A stretch of 64,000 nt of DNA from Desulfurivibrio alkaliphilus AHT 2 (GCF_000092205.1 NC_014216.1:2981742-3045741), one strand, 5' to 3'; positions 34,749-44,593 are shown, counted from the stretch's first letter. Numbers and translations are program-made. Notes: generated by a model from the letters alone, not told the origin.

Positions 34749-36283
34749 CTGAACTTTCGGACTTGGCCTAACTAGCCGTTAAAATGTTTTTATTTCTGCC
34801 GTCTCCCGCCGGGGATAACAGCATATGACAAGCGGTACCCATCACCACATCAATGATCCTTCTCACTGCATCTTCGGCGAACTCGCCGAGTTGTCGTATT
34901 TTGTCCAGGGCCAGGGTCATGATGCGCTGGAACGCTTCGAGCAGGGTGATATCCCGTATCTCCTCGGCACAGGCGTAAAAGAGGGAGCCCAAAGCCCGCT
35001 CATCGTTGTCCATCCGCTGCTGGAAAGAGAGGAAGCAGTAGCGGATCAGGACTACGGTGGCATGGGCGATCAGCCCGTCGAAATTCCGCATTTGCACCTC
35101 CTTTTCCAGGTTGAGGTAGTGCTTCACCACTTTGAACATCACCTCGATGTCCCATCGCTTACCGTAGGTCTGAACGATCTCCTCCTCGCCGAGTTCCAGA
35201 TCGGTGGACAACAGGGCCAGCCAGTTTTTGGTGCTGCGGTGCCGGACAAAGATAATTTTGGCCGGCAGGCCACTCGCCAGTTCCACCGTGGCGCCGGCCA
35301 GGATTCTGGCCCCGGCCCGGCCGCTTATTCAGGTTCCGGTAGAGCTCTCCCACTCGACGGGAAACACCCTGATACCGGAAACGGATACTGGGTATGTCCT
35401 TCAGCATGCAGATCACCGGTCGATGCTGGTGCAGTTTCCTGATGATCGAGGGAAAGGCGAACCAGCTGTCCATCAGAATGTAGCCGAAGTCGATGCCGCT
35501 GCCCATGATCCGCTTGATCATGCCATCCAGCAGATCGGTGGATTTGGTCACCGCCTCTTTCCGGCGCCGGGCAGCGCAACAACGCCGATCAAGCTGCCTT
35601 TCCTCATCCCACAACCGTTTCTCCGGATCCCGCGAAGAAAGCAAGGCAAAGTCCACCGGCAAGGTGCTGTAACCATCCGACCAGGCCATGGTCAGCAGCT
35701 TGAATCCCCTGGTAAACCGCTTGCGGCAGTTGTCATGAACCCGGGTCAACAATTCCACCTTGCGGGAATGGGGCCGTTCGTAGGTGCTGTCATCGATGAT
35801 CAGCACCTTTCGTTTTGGCTCCTCGGTCAGCAGGGAGAAAACGGTGACGATTTTGGCCGCCAGTTGCAGCAACAGTCGGCGCCAGTTGTAGTTAGTCCCC
35901 TGCAAGAGGGCGTAGGCGGCATCCTTGCCGAATTCCTGCTTCCGCTCCACGATCCCGCGAAAGAAGTTCTCTTGGCTGAAGGCCAGCATGAAGATGGACT
36001 TCAGCAACCGAATCGGCGAGGTGCCCCGCAGCTTGCGGATACCCGCTCGGTTGAGCAAAGTGCCGAGAGAGAAGTTGTCAAAGAACTGATCGACTTTGCT
36101 GTGCAGTTGCCTTACTGCTTGCTGTTCTTGGCTGTCCGTGATACTGTGCATTTGCGCCTCTTCTTTTTGATTTTATTGAGTTTTTGGCAATTCCCAATAT
36201 ATCAAAAAGCAAGGGGGCGTTTCACGTTTTATTTAGTTAAATCAAGGCATTGAGTTAATTTTTTCTCAAGTCCGAAAGTTCAG
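34749..36283 (-). mobile_element. IS4-like insertion sequence, copy 2 (frameshifted)
   Basis: A 1,535-bp element with the same CTGAACTTTCGGACTTG ends and a 7-base duplication ATTATAA (34742-34748 and 36284-36290). Its sequence is almost identical to copy 1 but it lies in reverse orientation and carries single-base insertions, so it is probably immobile on its own. Confidence 0.93.
34768..36151 (-). pseudogene. frameshifted IS4-like transposase (copy 2)
   Basis: It matches the copy-1 transposase residue for residue until about residue 282 (LNKRPGR), where one extra C near 35309-35313 shifts the frame; the reading then runs out in an unrelated tail. The DDE Asp residues precede the shift but the catalytic Glu lies after it, so the product should be inactive. 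Confidence 0.92.
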
Positions 36284-36290
36284 ATTATAA

Positions 36291-37737
36291 TTTAACTAAC
36301 TTTAAGAGTTGGCCTTCTCTGGTTGACAAAGCTATTAATGCTCTAATCGAGAGCAGCATGGTAGCGGAAATGATGGACAAAAGAATTATTGCCACTCCGG
36401 TTGGAAAAGCAGTCGCCCATTCTGGATTCAAACCACAAAGCGCAGTCATACTTCTTGATTATTTTTCCCGCAAGGGACAAGTCCTTGCTGAGTTGTTAAG
36501 TTACCCTGTAGAAGATAACAATATTGCTCGTTTTGCCTATTTAATATTCGCAGCCTCTTTTTCAACTCCAGAATTTCACGCGTTTGGCGGAAGTCAACAG
36601 TCACGATTCTTGCCATGGCCACTTCGTGACCAAATCTATGATGCCAGTTTGTATGCTGACGACCTCCTCGAAGCAAACTGGTACGCAGACCCAATATCAA
36701 CAAATTCTGCCCAAGTTGCTCTTGATTGGATTAACGGTGCGAGATTGATTGACCAAGAGAAGGTTCACAGCAGCCTAAGAGCTGGCATGTTGCTTGATAT
36801 GTATCGGAATCTAGGATGGGCATTGCAAGGAATAGTATCAATTATTTCAGCTGCCTCTGATTCAAGAATTCCCGACCCTTTGCGCCCATTAAGTTTGAGG
36901 GGGAGGCCAGATTTATTGACATCGCTAAGGAAACTCCCGCGAGCTATTACTCGATTGAGTTTTCGGGTTTCTAGTGGATTACCAGACGATATACTTTGGA
37001 TGAATGCCCTAAATCAAACAGGGGAGCAATTCCAGCTTAGTCGTGAAGATATTCTCGGCTTACGCAATAATGGGTACACACGTCCTGAACAACTGATGTT
37101 AGGTACTACAGATGCTGATAGGGTTAGATGTGAAGTATTCGCGAATGCAAAGCCAAAACCAATATTAAAAGCAAATTGGTTGAGAGATAGAAGTCGAACT
37201 TGGAAAGCGCAGGAAAGAGCGCGAGCTGCTTCTCGGCACCTTGAAAGAGCCAAAGGGTGCCGAGAAGTCAGTTTGGTAGATGAATTTTATTTGAGCCGTG
37301 GAGATGAATTCGAAGCGGTCTTTGAAAAAATCTTAGTTCACCTCGGTGTCGTATTTGAGCGGATAGATGATAGTTTTAAGACAGGAGCGCCAGACTATCT
37401 TATTAAACTCAAAAACTCCCCACCACTAATTTTTGAACTAAAATCACGCAAAGGTGATAATCTCGTTAATTATAATGGAGCAACAGAGGTTCTTGCAGCC
37501 GCTGAAATACATGGCCACAGAAACACATTCTGCATAACTCTTTGCCATCCGGGTGTCGATCCAAGCGTACCAATGGCCATAACCGGCAGTGGAAGATTGA
37601 GTGTTGTTGAAACTAACGACTTAGGAGAAGGGCTTTTACGCCTGTGTCAAGGTCGCTTAAGTCAAGAACAGCTGTGGCAGTGGCTCGCCACGCCGGGGCA
37701 AGCGATAGGTTTTGACCTACCTTATACAGAGCACTAG
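36291..37737 (+). pseudogene. helicase-nuclease fragment 3 (accessory and PD-(D/E)xK nuclease domains)
   Basis: Reading continues from fragment 2 (EEDYN-LTNFKSWPSLV). A winged-helix/ratchet-like region follows the helicase core (about the first 200 residues), with a helix-hairpin-helix-like stretch (LGLRNNGYTRPEQLM). The C-terminal nuclease domain has Glu in GDEFEAVFEKILV, Asp in TGAPDYLI and Glu-x-Lys in IFELKSRKGDN, all intact. Stop at 37737, 13 bases before another IS duplication. Before disruption this would have been a self-contained helicase with fused nuclease. Confidence 0.88.
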
Positions 37738-37757
37738 CCTAGTGTCCAGCTTGGTTA

Positions 37758-39291
37758 CTGAACTTTCGGACTTGAGAAAAAAATAAACTCAAAGCCCTGA
37801 TTTAACTAAATAAAACGTGAAACGCCCCTTGCTTTTTGATATATTGGGAATTGCCAAAAACTCAATAAAATCAAAAAGAAGAGGCGTGAATGCAAAATAT
37901 CACGGGCAGCCAAGAACAGCAAGCAGTAAGGCAACTGAACAGCAAAGTCGATCAGTTCTTTGACAACTTCTCCCTCGGCACCCTGCTCAACCGGGCGGGT
38001 ATCCGTAAGCTGCGGGGCGCTTCGCCGGTTCGGCTGCTGAAGTCCATCTTCATGCTGGCCTTCAACCAGGAGAACTTCTTTCGCGGAATCGTGGAACGGG
38101 AGCAGGGCTTTGGCAAGGACGCCGCCTATGACCTCCTGCAGGGGGCCAACTACAACTGGCGCCGGCTGCTGCTGCAACTGGCGGCCAAAATCGCCACCGT
38201 TTTCTCCCTGCTGACCGAGGAGCCAAAACGGAAGGTGCTGATCATCGACGACAGCACCTACGAACGGCCCCATGCCCGCAAGGTGGAGTTGCTGGCCAGG
38301 GTGCGTGACAACTGCCGTAAACGGTTTACCAGGGGCTTCAAGCTGCTGACCATGGCCTGGTCGGATGGTTACAACACCTTGCCGGTGGACTTTGCCTTGC
38401 TTTCTTCGCGTGAACCGGAGAAACGTTTGTGGGGTGAGAAAAGACGACTTGACCGGCGTTGTTGCGCTGCCCGGCGCCGGCAAGAGGCGGTGACCAAGTC
38501 CACCGATCTGCTGGATGGTATGATCAAGCGGATCATGGCAAGCGGCATCGACTTCGGTTACATCCTGATGGACAGTTGGTTCGCCTTTCCCTCGATCATC
38601 AGGAAACTGCACCGGCATAGGCCAGTGATCTGCATGCTGAAGGACATGCCCAATATCCGTTTCCGGCATCAGGGTGTTTCCCGGCGAGTGGGGGAAATCT
38701 ACCGGAACCTGCACAAACGACCGGGGCGGGCCAAAATCCTGGCCAGCACCACGGTGGAGCTGACATGTGGCTTGCCGGCCAAAATTGTCTTCGTCCGGCA
38801 TCGCAGCACCAAAAACTGGCTGGCCCTGTTGTCCACCGATCTGGAACTCGGCGAGGAGGAGATCGTTCAGACCTACGGTAAACGGTGGGATATCGAGGTG
38901 ATGTTCAAAGTGGTCAAGCACTACCTCAACCTGGAAAAGGAGGTGCAGATGCGGAATTTCGACGGACTGATCGCCCATGCCACCATAGTCATGATCCGTT
39001 ACTGCTTCCTCTCCTTCCAGCAGCGGATGGACAACGATGAGCGGGCTTTGGGCTCCCTCTTCTACGCCTGTGCCGAGGAGATGCAGGACATCACCCTGCT
39101 CGAAGCGCTCCAGCGCATCATGACCCTGGCCCTGGACAAAATACGGCAACTCGGTGAGCTCACCGAAGATGCCGTGCGAAGAATCATCAATGTATTGATG
39201 GATACAGCTTGTCATATGTTGTTATCCCCAGCGGGAAATGGCAGAAATAAAAACATTTTAACGGCCAGTTAGGTCAAGTCCGAAAGTTCAG
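37758..39291 (+). mobile_element. IS4-like insertion sequence, copy 3 (diverged)
   Basis: A 1,534-bp element with identical ends (CTGAACTTTCGGACTTG) and a 7-base duplication TTGGTTA (37751-37757 and 39292-39298). It differs from copies 1 and 2 at many silent and some replacement positions, so it is a separate, older or independently acquired lineage. Confidence 0.93.
37890..39272 (+). CDS. IS4-like DDE transposase (copy 3)
   Basis: The 460-residue, complete transposase has the same motifs as copy 1 (VLIIDDSTYERP, YILMDSWFAFPS, YGKRWDIEVMFKVVKHYL). Scattered substitutions (MQNITGSQ start, EREQGFGKDAAYDLL, ARKVELLARV) separate it from copy 1. AAGAGGCG lies upstream of the ATG. Confidence 0.92.
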   Translation: MQNITGSQEQQAVRQLNSKVDQFFDNFSLGTLLNRAGIRKLRGASPVRLLKSIFMLAFNQENFFRGIVEREQGFGKDAAYDLLQGANYNWRRLLLQLAAKIATVFSLLTEEPKRKVLIIDDSTYERPHARKVELLARVRDNCRKRFTRGFKLLTMAWSDGYNTLPVDFALLSSREPEKRLWGEKRRLDRRCCAARRRQEAVTKSTDLLDGMIKRIMASGIDFGYILMDSWFAFPSIIRKLHRHRPVICMLKDMPNIRFRHQGVSRRVGEIYRNLHKRPGRAKILASTTVELTCGLPAKIVFVRHRSTKNWLALLSTDLELGEEEIVQTYGKRWDIEVMFKVVKHYLNLEKEVQMRNFDGLIAHATIVMIRYCFLSFQQRMDNDERALGSLFYACAEEMQDITLLEALQRIMTLALDKIRQLGELTEDAVRRIINVLMDTACHMLLSPAGNGRNKNILTAS

Positions 39292-39383
39292 TTGGTTAGT
39301 TCTGTGCATTAATTTGTTTTTGCTCTTTCAACAGAACCAATGATCGTGGCAGCGTTTTTGATCCATTTGAACGGTTTGGCTCT

Positions 39384-39495
39384 TGTTATTAAAACCTTCG
39401 CTGACTGGCGAACACCGAGTATGTGGTAAAACCGTTTGGTTTCGGTAGGTTGTCGTGGTCGACAAATGTCCGCCAATCAATGTAGTTCTTAATAA
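39384..39495 (-). repeat. 112-bp inverted repeat, right copy (gene-end remnant)
   Basis: The reverse copy of 30362-30473, with one A/G difference. It carries the same reading frame to the same stop on the minus strand. Its far end is met by the IS21 relic. Confidence 0.8.
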
Positions 39496-39600
39496 TGATC
39501 ACCCTTATGGAGAGAGCCACTTGCGGATCAGTTAACGGCGCCACGGTATTCCCCCCCCAATGGCCACTTGAGGGTGGCCCCATTATGGGGATCATTAACA
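39490..39600 (-). mobile_element. internally deleted IS21 relic (MITE-like)
   Basis: The left end (AATGATCACCC, then GCCACTTGCGGATCAG and GGCGCCAC) matches the istA-side end of the IS21 element at 29374 and inwards. The right end (AATGGCCACTTGAGGGTGG, then GGATCATTAACA) matches its istB-side end. Both ends are joined over only 111 bp with no gene between them. Mobilisable in trans if the ends are still recognised. Confidence 0.75.
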
Positions 39601-39673
39601 GAAGGGAAGAACTCAACGTTCAGACTTAACAGGGAAGCTTGCGTAGGATCAAGATCATATAAAGTCTGAAAGA

Positions 39674-40957
39674 CTATTTTGCTATTTTATTAAAAATAAA
39701 ACGCCGTTGACGTGGTGGCATTATTCTATCTTTGTCATGAATAGCACCTGCCGAACGCCTTCTTTTTCCATCCGGACTTACTATTTCTAGCTGCTTGTTT
39801 TTTATAAGTTGCCCAAGGGCTTTGCGATAAATATCCAATGATGCTGGAGTGCTATTGCACGTTTCTGAAAAAAGATTGCTGAGCGATACGCCTTCAGGAT
39901 TAGGGTAAATTAGACGCGGAATTTGATCCTGCAATTTAGACACACTACTATTCTGCGCCGAATCGTCAAAACAAAACAGCTTCAATTGGCCAGTGTAGTC
40001 CTCATCTTTATTTGGATCATAGCCAAGCATATTAAACATATCTAAACCGGAGTCGCCATAATGGATAAAATAATTGTTTTTATCCCAGTGAATACGAGTC
40101 ATAACATCCCTTGCGCGAGGTTGCTGGGAAAAATGAAGAAGCCAATAGTCACCATGGCCTTTTGATGAACGTATGAAGAAAGGCGTATAATATTTGGCCC
40201 CGCATTTTTGAACCAAGTGCTGATACAAACTACTTTGAATAAAAAGACGCCATTTTGAATTTGATTTTTTTATCTCTTCTATGGATTTGTCACGAAACAA
40301 GTTTGATAAACCAATTTTATTCAATACTTTTATTGTGCAATCGTTGTCACTAGCATAATTTATAAATGAATCTACAGAAAATGTGAATATAACTTCACTT
40401 CCAGGGAGTGTATATAAAAGATTCGCTATAGACGTAATCGGAACTTCCGAGTATCCATATTGGTCTAGCAAGAAAATTGCTCTGGCAGCTCTTCCTTTTT
40501 TTCTAATGAATGAGAAAATTTTTTCTGATTCCGACAAAAAGTCCGATCTAAACAAATGAATAGAATCTCCAATATTTTTGCCATAGCCTCGCTCGTTAAG
40601 CTGATGCTTCAATACTTCAAATGTATTAACATTTTGCTCAATAAAAAAATAGTCTACCAAAAATCTAACTTTTTTATGACGATCTTTGTTGATCAAAAAC
40701 TCTGCTTCCTTGACAGCCTGAAGCATGACAAAGGGTGATCCGATTATTTCGCCCCCTTTTTTGGCGTGCTTATATACGCCGCCTCCTGCAAAACCGTCCA
40801 CCAGAGTCAAGCGAAAAACTTCTTGAGCCGGTGACGACACCAAAGTTCGAAGATAGGCTAGCAAATAAGCACGTAAAATTTCATGCTTGGCAATGCTATG
40901 TTGCTGAATAACAGGTGGTTGGCAACCTAGCTGCCATTCGTAGTTAACTTTTACCAA
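39674..40957 (-). CDS. tcmP: three-Cys-motif partner protein
   Basis: The 427-residue protein matches the TcmP family by its N-terminus (HSIAKHEILRAYL, VDGFAGGGVY) and middle (FLLDQYGYSEVP). The DGFAGGG and later LDQYG blocks resemble a Rossmann methyltransferase-like fold. It starts with TTG at 40957, overlapping the upstream DUF5131 gene by 7 bases; no better start is available. The pair is known from mobile regions of many bacteria, function unsettled. It is AT-rich compared with the genes to its right. Confidence 0.8.
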   Translation of the reverse strand: MVKVNYEWQLGCQPPVIQQHSIAKHEILRAYLLAYLRTLVSSPAQEVFRLTLVDGFAGGGVYKHAKKGGEIIGSPFVMLQAVKEAEFLINKDRHKKVRFLVDYFFIEQNVNTFEVLKHQLNERGYGKNIGDSIHLFRSDFLSESEKIFSFIRKKGRAARAIFLLDQYGYSEVPITSIANLLYTLPGSEVIFTFSVDSFINYASDNDCTIKVLNKIGLSNLFRDKSIEEIKKSNSKWRLFIQSSLYQHLVQKCGAKYYTPFFIRSSKGHGDYWLLHFSQQPRARDVMTRIHWDKNNYFIHYGDSGLDMFNMLGYDPNKDEDYTGQLKLFCFDDSAQNSSVSKLQDQIPRLIYPNPEGVSLSNLFSETCNSTPASLDIYRKALGQLIKNKQLEIVSPDGKRRRSAGAIHDKDRIMPPRQRRFIFNKIAK

Positions 40958-41727
40958 GTGCCACCCATCCTTGTTTTTATTGGTTCATGTTGTCGACTAA
41001 TCTTTGGAGTCTGATTCCAGACCTGACCATCAAGCTCACGTCCATTCTTCTTTTTATTCCTACGAACGCCGTCGGCCCCCCAACCACCCCATTGCTTAAA
41101 AAAGAACGCCACAGACTGTAGTTGGCATTGTTCGCGTATGTTGCAAACCCATTCTTTCTGCATAAGTCGAGCTTTGGGGCCAGATTCACCACCAACTATT
41201 ACCCAATCTATTCCGTCTAGATTAACCGTACCCAAATCTTCAAGTAATGGCTCAATGGATAAAAAGCGGATTGAGGCGCTAATTTTTCTTAGTTCGTCCA
41301 AGCGTGGTAAGCCATGCGATTTGTTTTCTACAGTCACTCCAAGCCAGGTGTTTTCTGGAACATGTTTGCCAGAGAAATAATTAGCCATCCTCTTAGCTCG
41401 TTTTGTCAAAATCTGAAACGTATGTTGTGGAGATCTTTCAATGACATTGATAACTTGATCGATATACGAAAATGGAACCTTTCCATGAAACAAGTCTGAC
41501 ATTGAATTAACAAAGTATAATGTCGGTTTTTTTCTGGATAATGGTTCGTTTAATCTGTCAGGCAAAAGTGTTAAGCGAAAACCATTTTCATAGCCTTTCG
41601 TACCCATGCCTTTGAGCCTCTTGGCCATGGCTTCAGCATAGCAATTGTTACAGCCAGGCGAGATCTGACTGCATCCAATTGTAGGATTCCAGGTCCTTTC
41701 TGTCCACTCTATTCGGTTGGTGCCCAT
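40951..41727 (-). CDS. DUF5131 / phage Gp37-Gp68-like three-Cys-motif protein
   Basis: The 258-residue protein opens with RIEWTERTWNPTIGC and has three Cys in CSQISPGCNNCYAE, the three-Cys motif that gives the partner TcmP its name and recalls a radical-SAM-like cluster site. The rest forms a TIM-barrel-like body (FQILTKRAKRM, WLGVTVEN, IDWVIVGGESGPKARLM). The ATG at 41727 has GAGGAC 6 bases upstream. It is the first gene of the pair. Confidence 0.82.
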   Translation of the reverse strand: MGTNRIEWTERTWNPTIGCSQISPGCNNCYAEAMAKRLKGMGTKGYENGFRLTLLPDRLNEPLSRKKPTLYFVNSMSDLFHGKVPFSYIDQVINVIERSPQHTFQILTKRAKRMANYFSGKHVPENTWLGVTVENKSHGLPRLDELRKISASIRFLSIEPLLEDLGTVNLDGIDWVIVGGESGPKARLMQKEWVCNIREQCQLQSVAFFFKQWGGWGADGVRRNKKKNGRELDGQVWNQTPKISRQHEPIKTRMGGTW

Positions 41728-41792
41728 AGTGTCCTCAAAAAATATAATTTCTTCATGAGAATACACTTTGATGATATACTTTTTCAAGAAAT

Positions 41793-43037
41793 TCCGGCAG
41801 GCGATTGCTGGCTTCTCTGGGCATTCGGGTCGGGAAAAGGGCAACGCTCCAGGCCTGGACGGAGGTGGCCTTCCAGGCCGAACCCAAATGCCCCAAATCC
41901 GACCGCCCCGATGGCCTGCTGGTTTTGCATACCGGCAAAAATCAGTGGCGGGCCATTATCGAGGCCAAGATCGGCAACGCCCTCATCGACGAGGAGCAGT
42001 TGCGGAATTACCTGCAAATCGCCAAGCAGAACAAGATCGATGCGGTAATCACCGTCTCCAACCAGTTTGTGGCCCTGCCCACCCATCATCCGGTCAAGGT
42101 GCCGAAGAATTTGGTCAAGGGTATCGGATTGTATCACTGGTCCTGGATGTACACCGTCACCCAGGCCACCCTGTTGCTGGAGCAGAACGCCGTCGAGTCC
42201 GCCGATCAGCATTTCATCCTGGAAGAGGTCAGGCGCTATCTCAGCCACGAGTCCAGCGGCATCACCCGCTTTACCAGCATGAACAAGGAATGGAAGGATG
42301 TCGTCGGCAAGGTCAAAAGCGGGGCGCTGCTGGGCAAGAATACGGAAGAGGTGCAAAACACCGTCTCCAGTTGGCACCAGGAGCAGCGCGACTTGTGCCT
42401 GGTGATGAGCCGCCGCCTGGGCGAGGCGGTGAAACTCAAGCTGCCCCGCGCCCACAGTACCGACCCGGTGGTCCGCCTCAAGGACGACTGCGAGGTGCTG
42501 GCCAAAGACAAAATCCTCAAATGCATCCTGGAAATCCCCAACGCGGCCACCGATGTCGAGGTAGTGGCCGACCTGACCAAGCGGACCATCATCTGTTCCA
42601 TGAAGCTGGCCGCGCCCCAGGACAAGAAGCGGGCCACCGCCCGGGTCAACTGGCTGGCCCGGCAACTGGCCAAGGCGGACCCCGAGGGCATGTACATCAA
42701 AGCCCTGCGGCCGGGCCGGGCCGAAGAAACCCAGGCCCCGCTGGCGGAGGTCCTGGCCGACCCGGCGGTGCTGGATTTGCCCAACAGCGCCGTGGCGCCC
42801 AATGCTTTCGAGATATTCTACATGATGGATCTGGCCGGGCGCTTCGGCGGCAATAAAATTTTCATCGACGAACTGGAAACGGCCGTGCCCCACTTCTACG
42901 AACAGGCCGGCCAAAAACTCCGCGCCTGGGTACCCCCACCCCCAAAAATCCACCGCCGCGACCCAGCCACCACCGAACAAGCCCCCGAACCAGCCGAGTG
43001 TGACGAAGAGCCCGGCGATGATCGGGAAGAAGTGTGA
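41793..43037 (+). pseudogene. 5'-truncated PD-(D/E)xK-like protein
   Basis: About 410 residues remain. The sequence opens inside a conserved block (LLASLGIRVGKRATLQAWTE) and continues with DRPDGLLVLHTGKNQW and IIEAKIGNALIDEEQL, an Asp...Glu-x-Lys pattern of nuclease-like folds, then a long domain of unknown role and a Pro-rich acidic tail. From memory, relatives have some 40 or more residues before this block; here the sequence upstream turns AT-rich at about 41,795 and belongs to the tcmP pair. A TTG at 41805 might still start a shortened protein. Confidence 0.6.
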
Positions 43038-43132
43038 AAAAAGTGGCAAACCTACTCACCAGGTGATACGCTGGACCATGAGTTTTTTCAAGGCAAGAGC
43101 CTTTGCCAGCGATAGGAATACGAGGAAATGCC

Positions 43133-43453
43133 ATGGCAGCCAAAAAGCGTGAAAGTCGCATCTTGCGGGAAGTTCACGAGACCGCCAGGGGCCTGCACAA
43201 AGCCGGGGTCATCACCAAACGCCGGATGAAGGAATACGATGCCCTGTGCAACCTTGAGATAGCGGAAATTCCTCCCCAGCGGATCAAATCCCTGCGCGAG
43301 CAGGCCCACCTTAGTCAAGCGGTGTTTGCCGCCGTGCTCAATACCAGCATCTCCACGGTCCAAAAGTGGGAAATCGGCGACAAAAAGCCCAGCGGCCCAT
43401 CCCTGAAACTCCTAAGCCTCATAGACCGCAAAGGGCTGGACGCCGTTTTGTGA
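43133..43453 (+). CDS. XRE-family antitoxin-like regulator (orphan)
   Basis: A 106-residue protein with a helix-turn-helix at about 48-100 (IKSLREQAHLSQAVFAAVL, TSISTVQKWEIGDKKPSG), typical of NadS/HigA-2-type antitoxins. CGAGGA lies 8 bases before the ATG. Such genes normally follow a RelE/HigB-type toxin gene; the 95 bases before it hold none, so it is either orphaned or a stand-alone regulator. Confidence 0.8.
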   Translation: MAAKKRESRILREVHETARGLHKAGVITKRRMKEYDALCNLEIAEIPPQRIKSLREQAHLSQAVFAAVLNTSISTVQKWEIGDKKPSGPSLKLLSLIDRKGLDAVL

Positions 43454-43498
43454 GTGGTTGCCAAGAGGAAAAGGGGGCAAGGCAAAAAGGAGGCCGCC

Positions 43499-44593
43499 AT
43501 GCAAATCGACTTTCATCACGGCACGGTTTACGTTATTGCCCGTTATGCCGGGTTCGGGCATCGGGATGCGGCGGTTGTTGCTTACTGCTCGCAGTATGTG
43601 GATGACGCCACCAACAGCGGCACCATCTCCTTTACCAACGGGGCCATGTATCAGCGGTCCAGTTCTGCCCATAAAACCTTTGACTACCGCAACTTCAGGC
43701 AAATGGCCAATCGCCATGTCTGGATTCCCTTTCACTTCCTGCCGGGCAACGGCGGCAAGCGGGCCGGGGAAAACCCCGACGGCACCTTCATCGACAAGAT
43801 CATATGCCGCCCGGACAGCCCGGTGGCCCACGATATGCTAAATGAGTGCATCCGGCAGCGGGACAGCCTGCACGGGTTGCACCGCCTGGGAATCGCCATG
43901 CACGTTTACGCCGATACCTGGTCCCACCAGGGCTTTGCCGGCGTCAGCCACCAGGTCAACAACATCGCGGCCCTCAACCGGCAGGGCAAGCCGGACCCCG
44001 AACTGCGAAAACGGCTGAGGCGTTTCTTCGGCGATATTTTCAACGACGCGACCAGCAGCTTCGTGGGCGGCGCCCTGCCGCTGGGGCACGGCGCGGCGCT
44101 GAGCCACCCCGACCGCCCCTACCTTAAGTGGAGCTACCGCGACCACCAGGGCCAGCTCATCAAGCGGGACAACCCGGAACAGTTCAGCGCCGCCGCCCAT
44201 GCCATGTGCAAGGCCATGCAGCGGTTCCGGATCGGCGACGCGGATGCCCAACCCCCGGGCCTGCCCAACGAGGCCCGGGACAAAATCAATAACCTGCTGC
44301 AAAACCTGACGGAACCCGATGGTGCTAGTCGCCACCGGCAATGGCTGACCCGGATCAAAGAAGGCTACTTCGATTTTCCGCCGGTAACGCTGGACTATCG
44401 GCCCAAGGGGTTGAAATCATGGAAATACGAAGCCTTGCAGACCCGCAAAGCAAAAGACCGGCAAAAAGACCGCTTTCCCTACCACCCCTCCTTCCTGGGC
44501 AGCGACTGGAAACTCTTCCACGACGCCCTGCTGGCCCACCGCTACACGATAATCCGCAAAATCCTCCCGCGCTACGGCATCTGCGCGGCGTAA
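43499..44593 (+). CDS. DUF6765 family protein
   Basis: The 364-residue protein begins MQIDFHHGTVYVIARYAGF and has conserved His/Asp sites (CSQYVDDATNSG, SSAHKTFDYRN, MHVYADTWSHQGFAGVSH), a pattern that suggests a metal-dependent hydrolase, possibly of the phospholipase C / S1-P1 nuclease type. AAGGAGG lies 5 bases before the ATG at 43499. Function unknown. A position after an antitoxin-like gene in a defence island makes an effector role conceivable, but that is speculation. Confidence 0.65.
   Translation: MQIDFHHGTVYVIARYAGFGHRDAAVVAYCSQYVDDATNSGTISFTNGAMYQRSSSAHKTFDYRNFRQMANRHVWIPFHFLPGNGGKRAGENPDGTFIDKIICRPDSPVAHDMLNECIRQRDSLHGLHRLGIAMHVYADTWSHQGFAGVSHQVNNIAALNRQGKPDPELRKRLRRFFGDIFNDATSSFVGGALPLGHGAALSHPDRPYLKWSYRDHQGQLIKRDNPEQFSAAAHAMCKAMQRFRIGDADAQPPGLPNEARDKINNLLQNLTEPDGASRHRQWLTRIKEGYFDFPPVTLDYRPKGLKSWKYEALQTRKAKDRQKDRFPYHPSFLGSDWKLFHDALLAHRYTIIRKILPRYGICAA

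Larger units (their letters stand above)
39299..39673. other. 375-bp region of mobile-element debris
   Basis: No gene. It contains the right arm of the 112-bp inverted repeat (39384-39495) and an internally deleted IS21 relic (39490-39600), both listed separately, then about 70 bases that precede the stop of tcmP. Confidence 0.5.
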
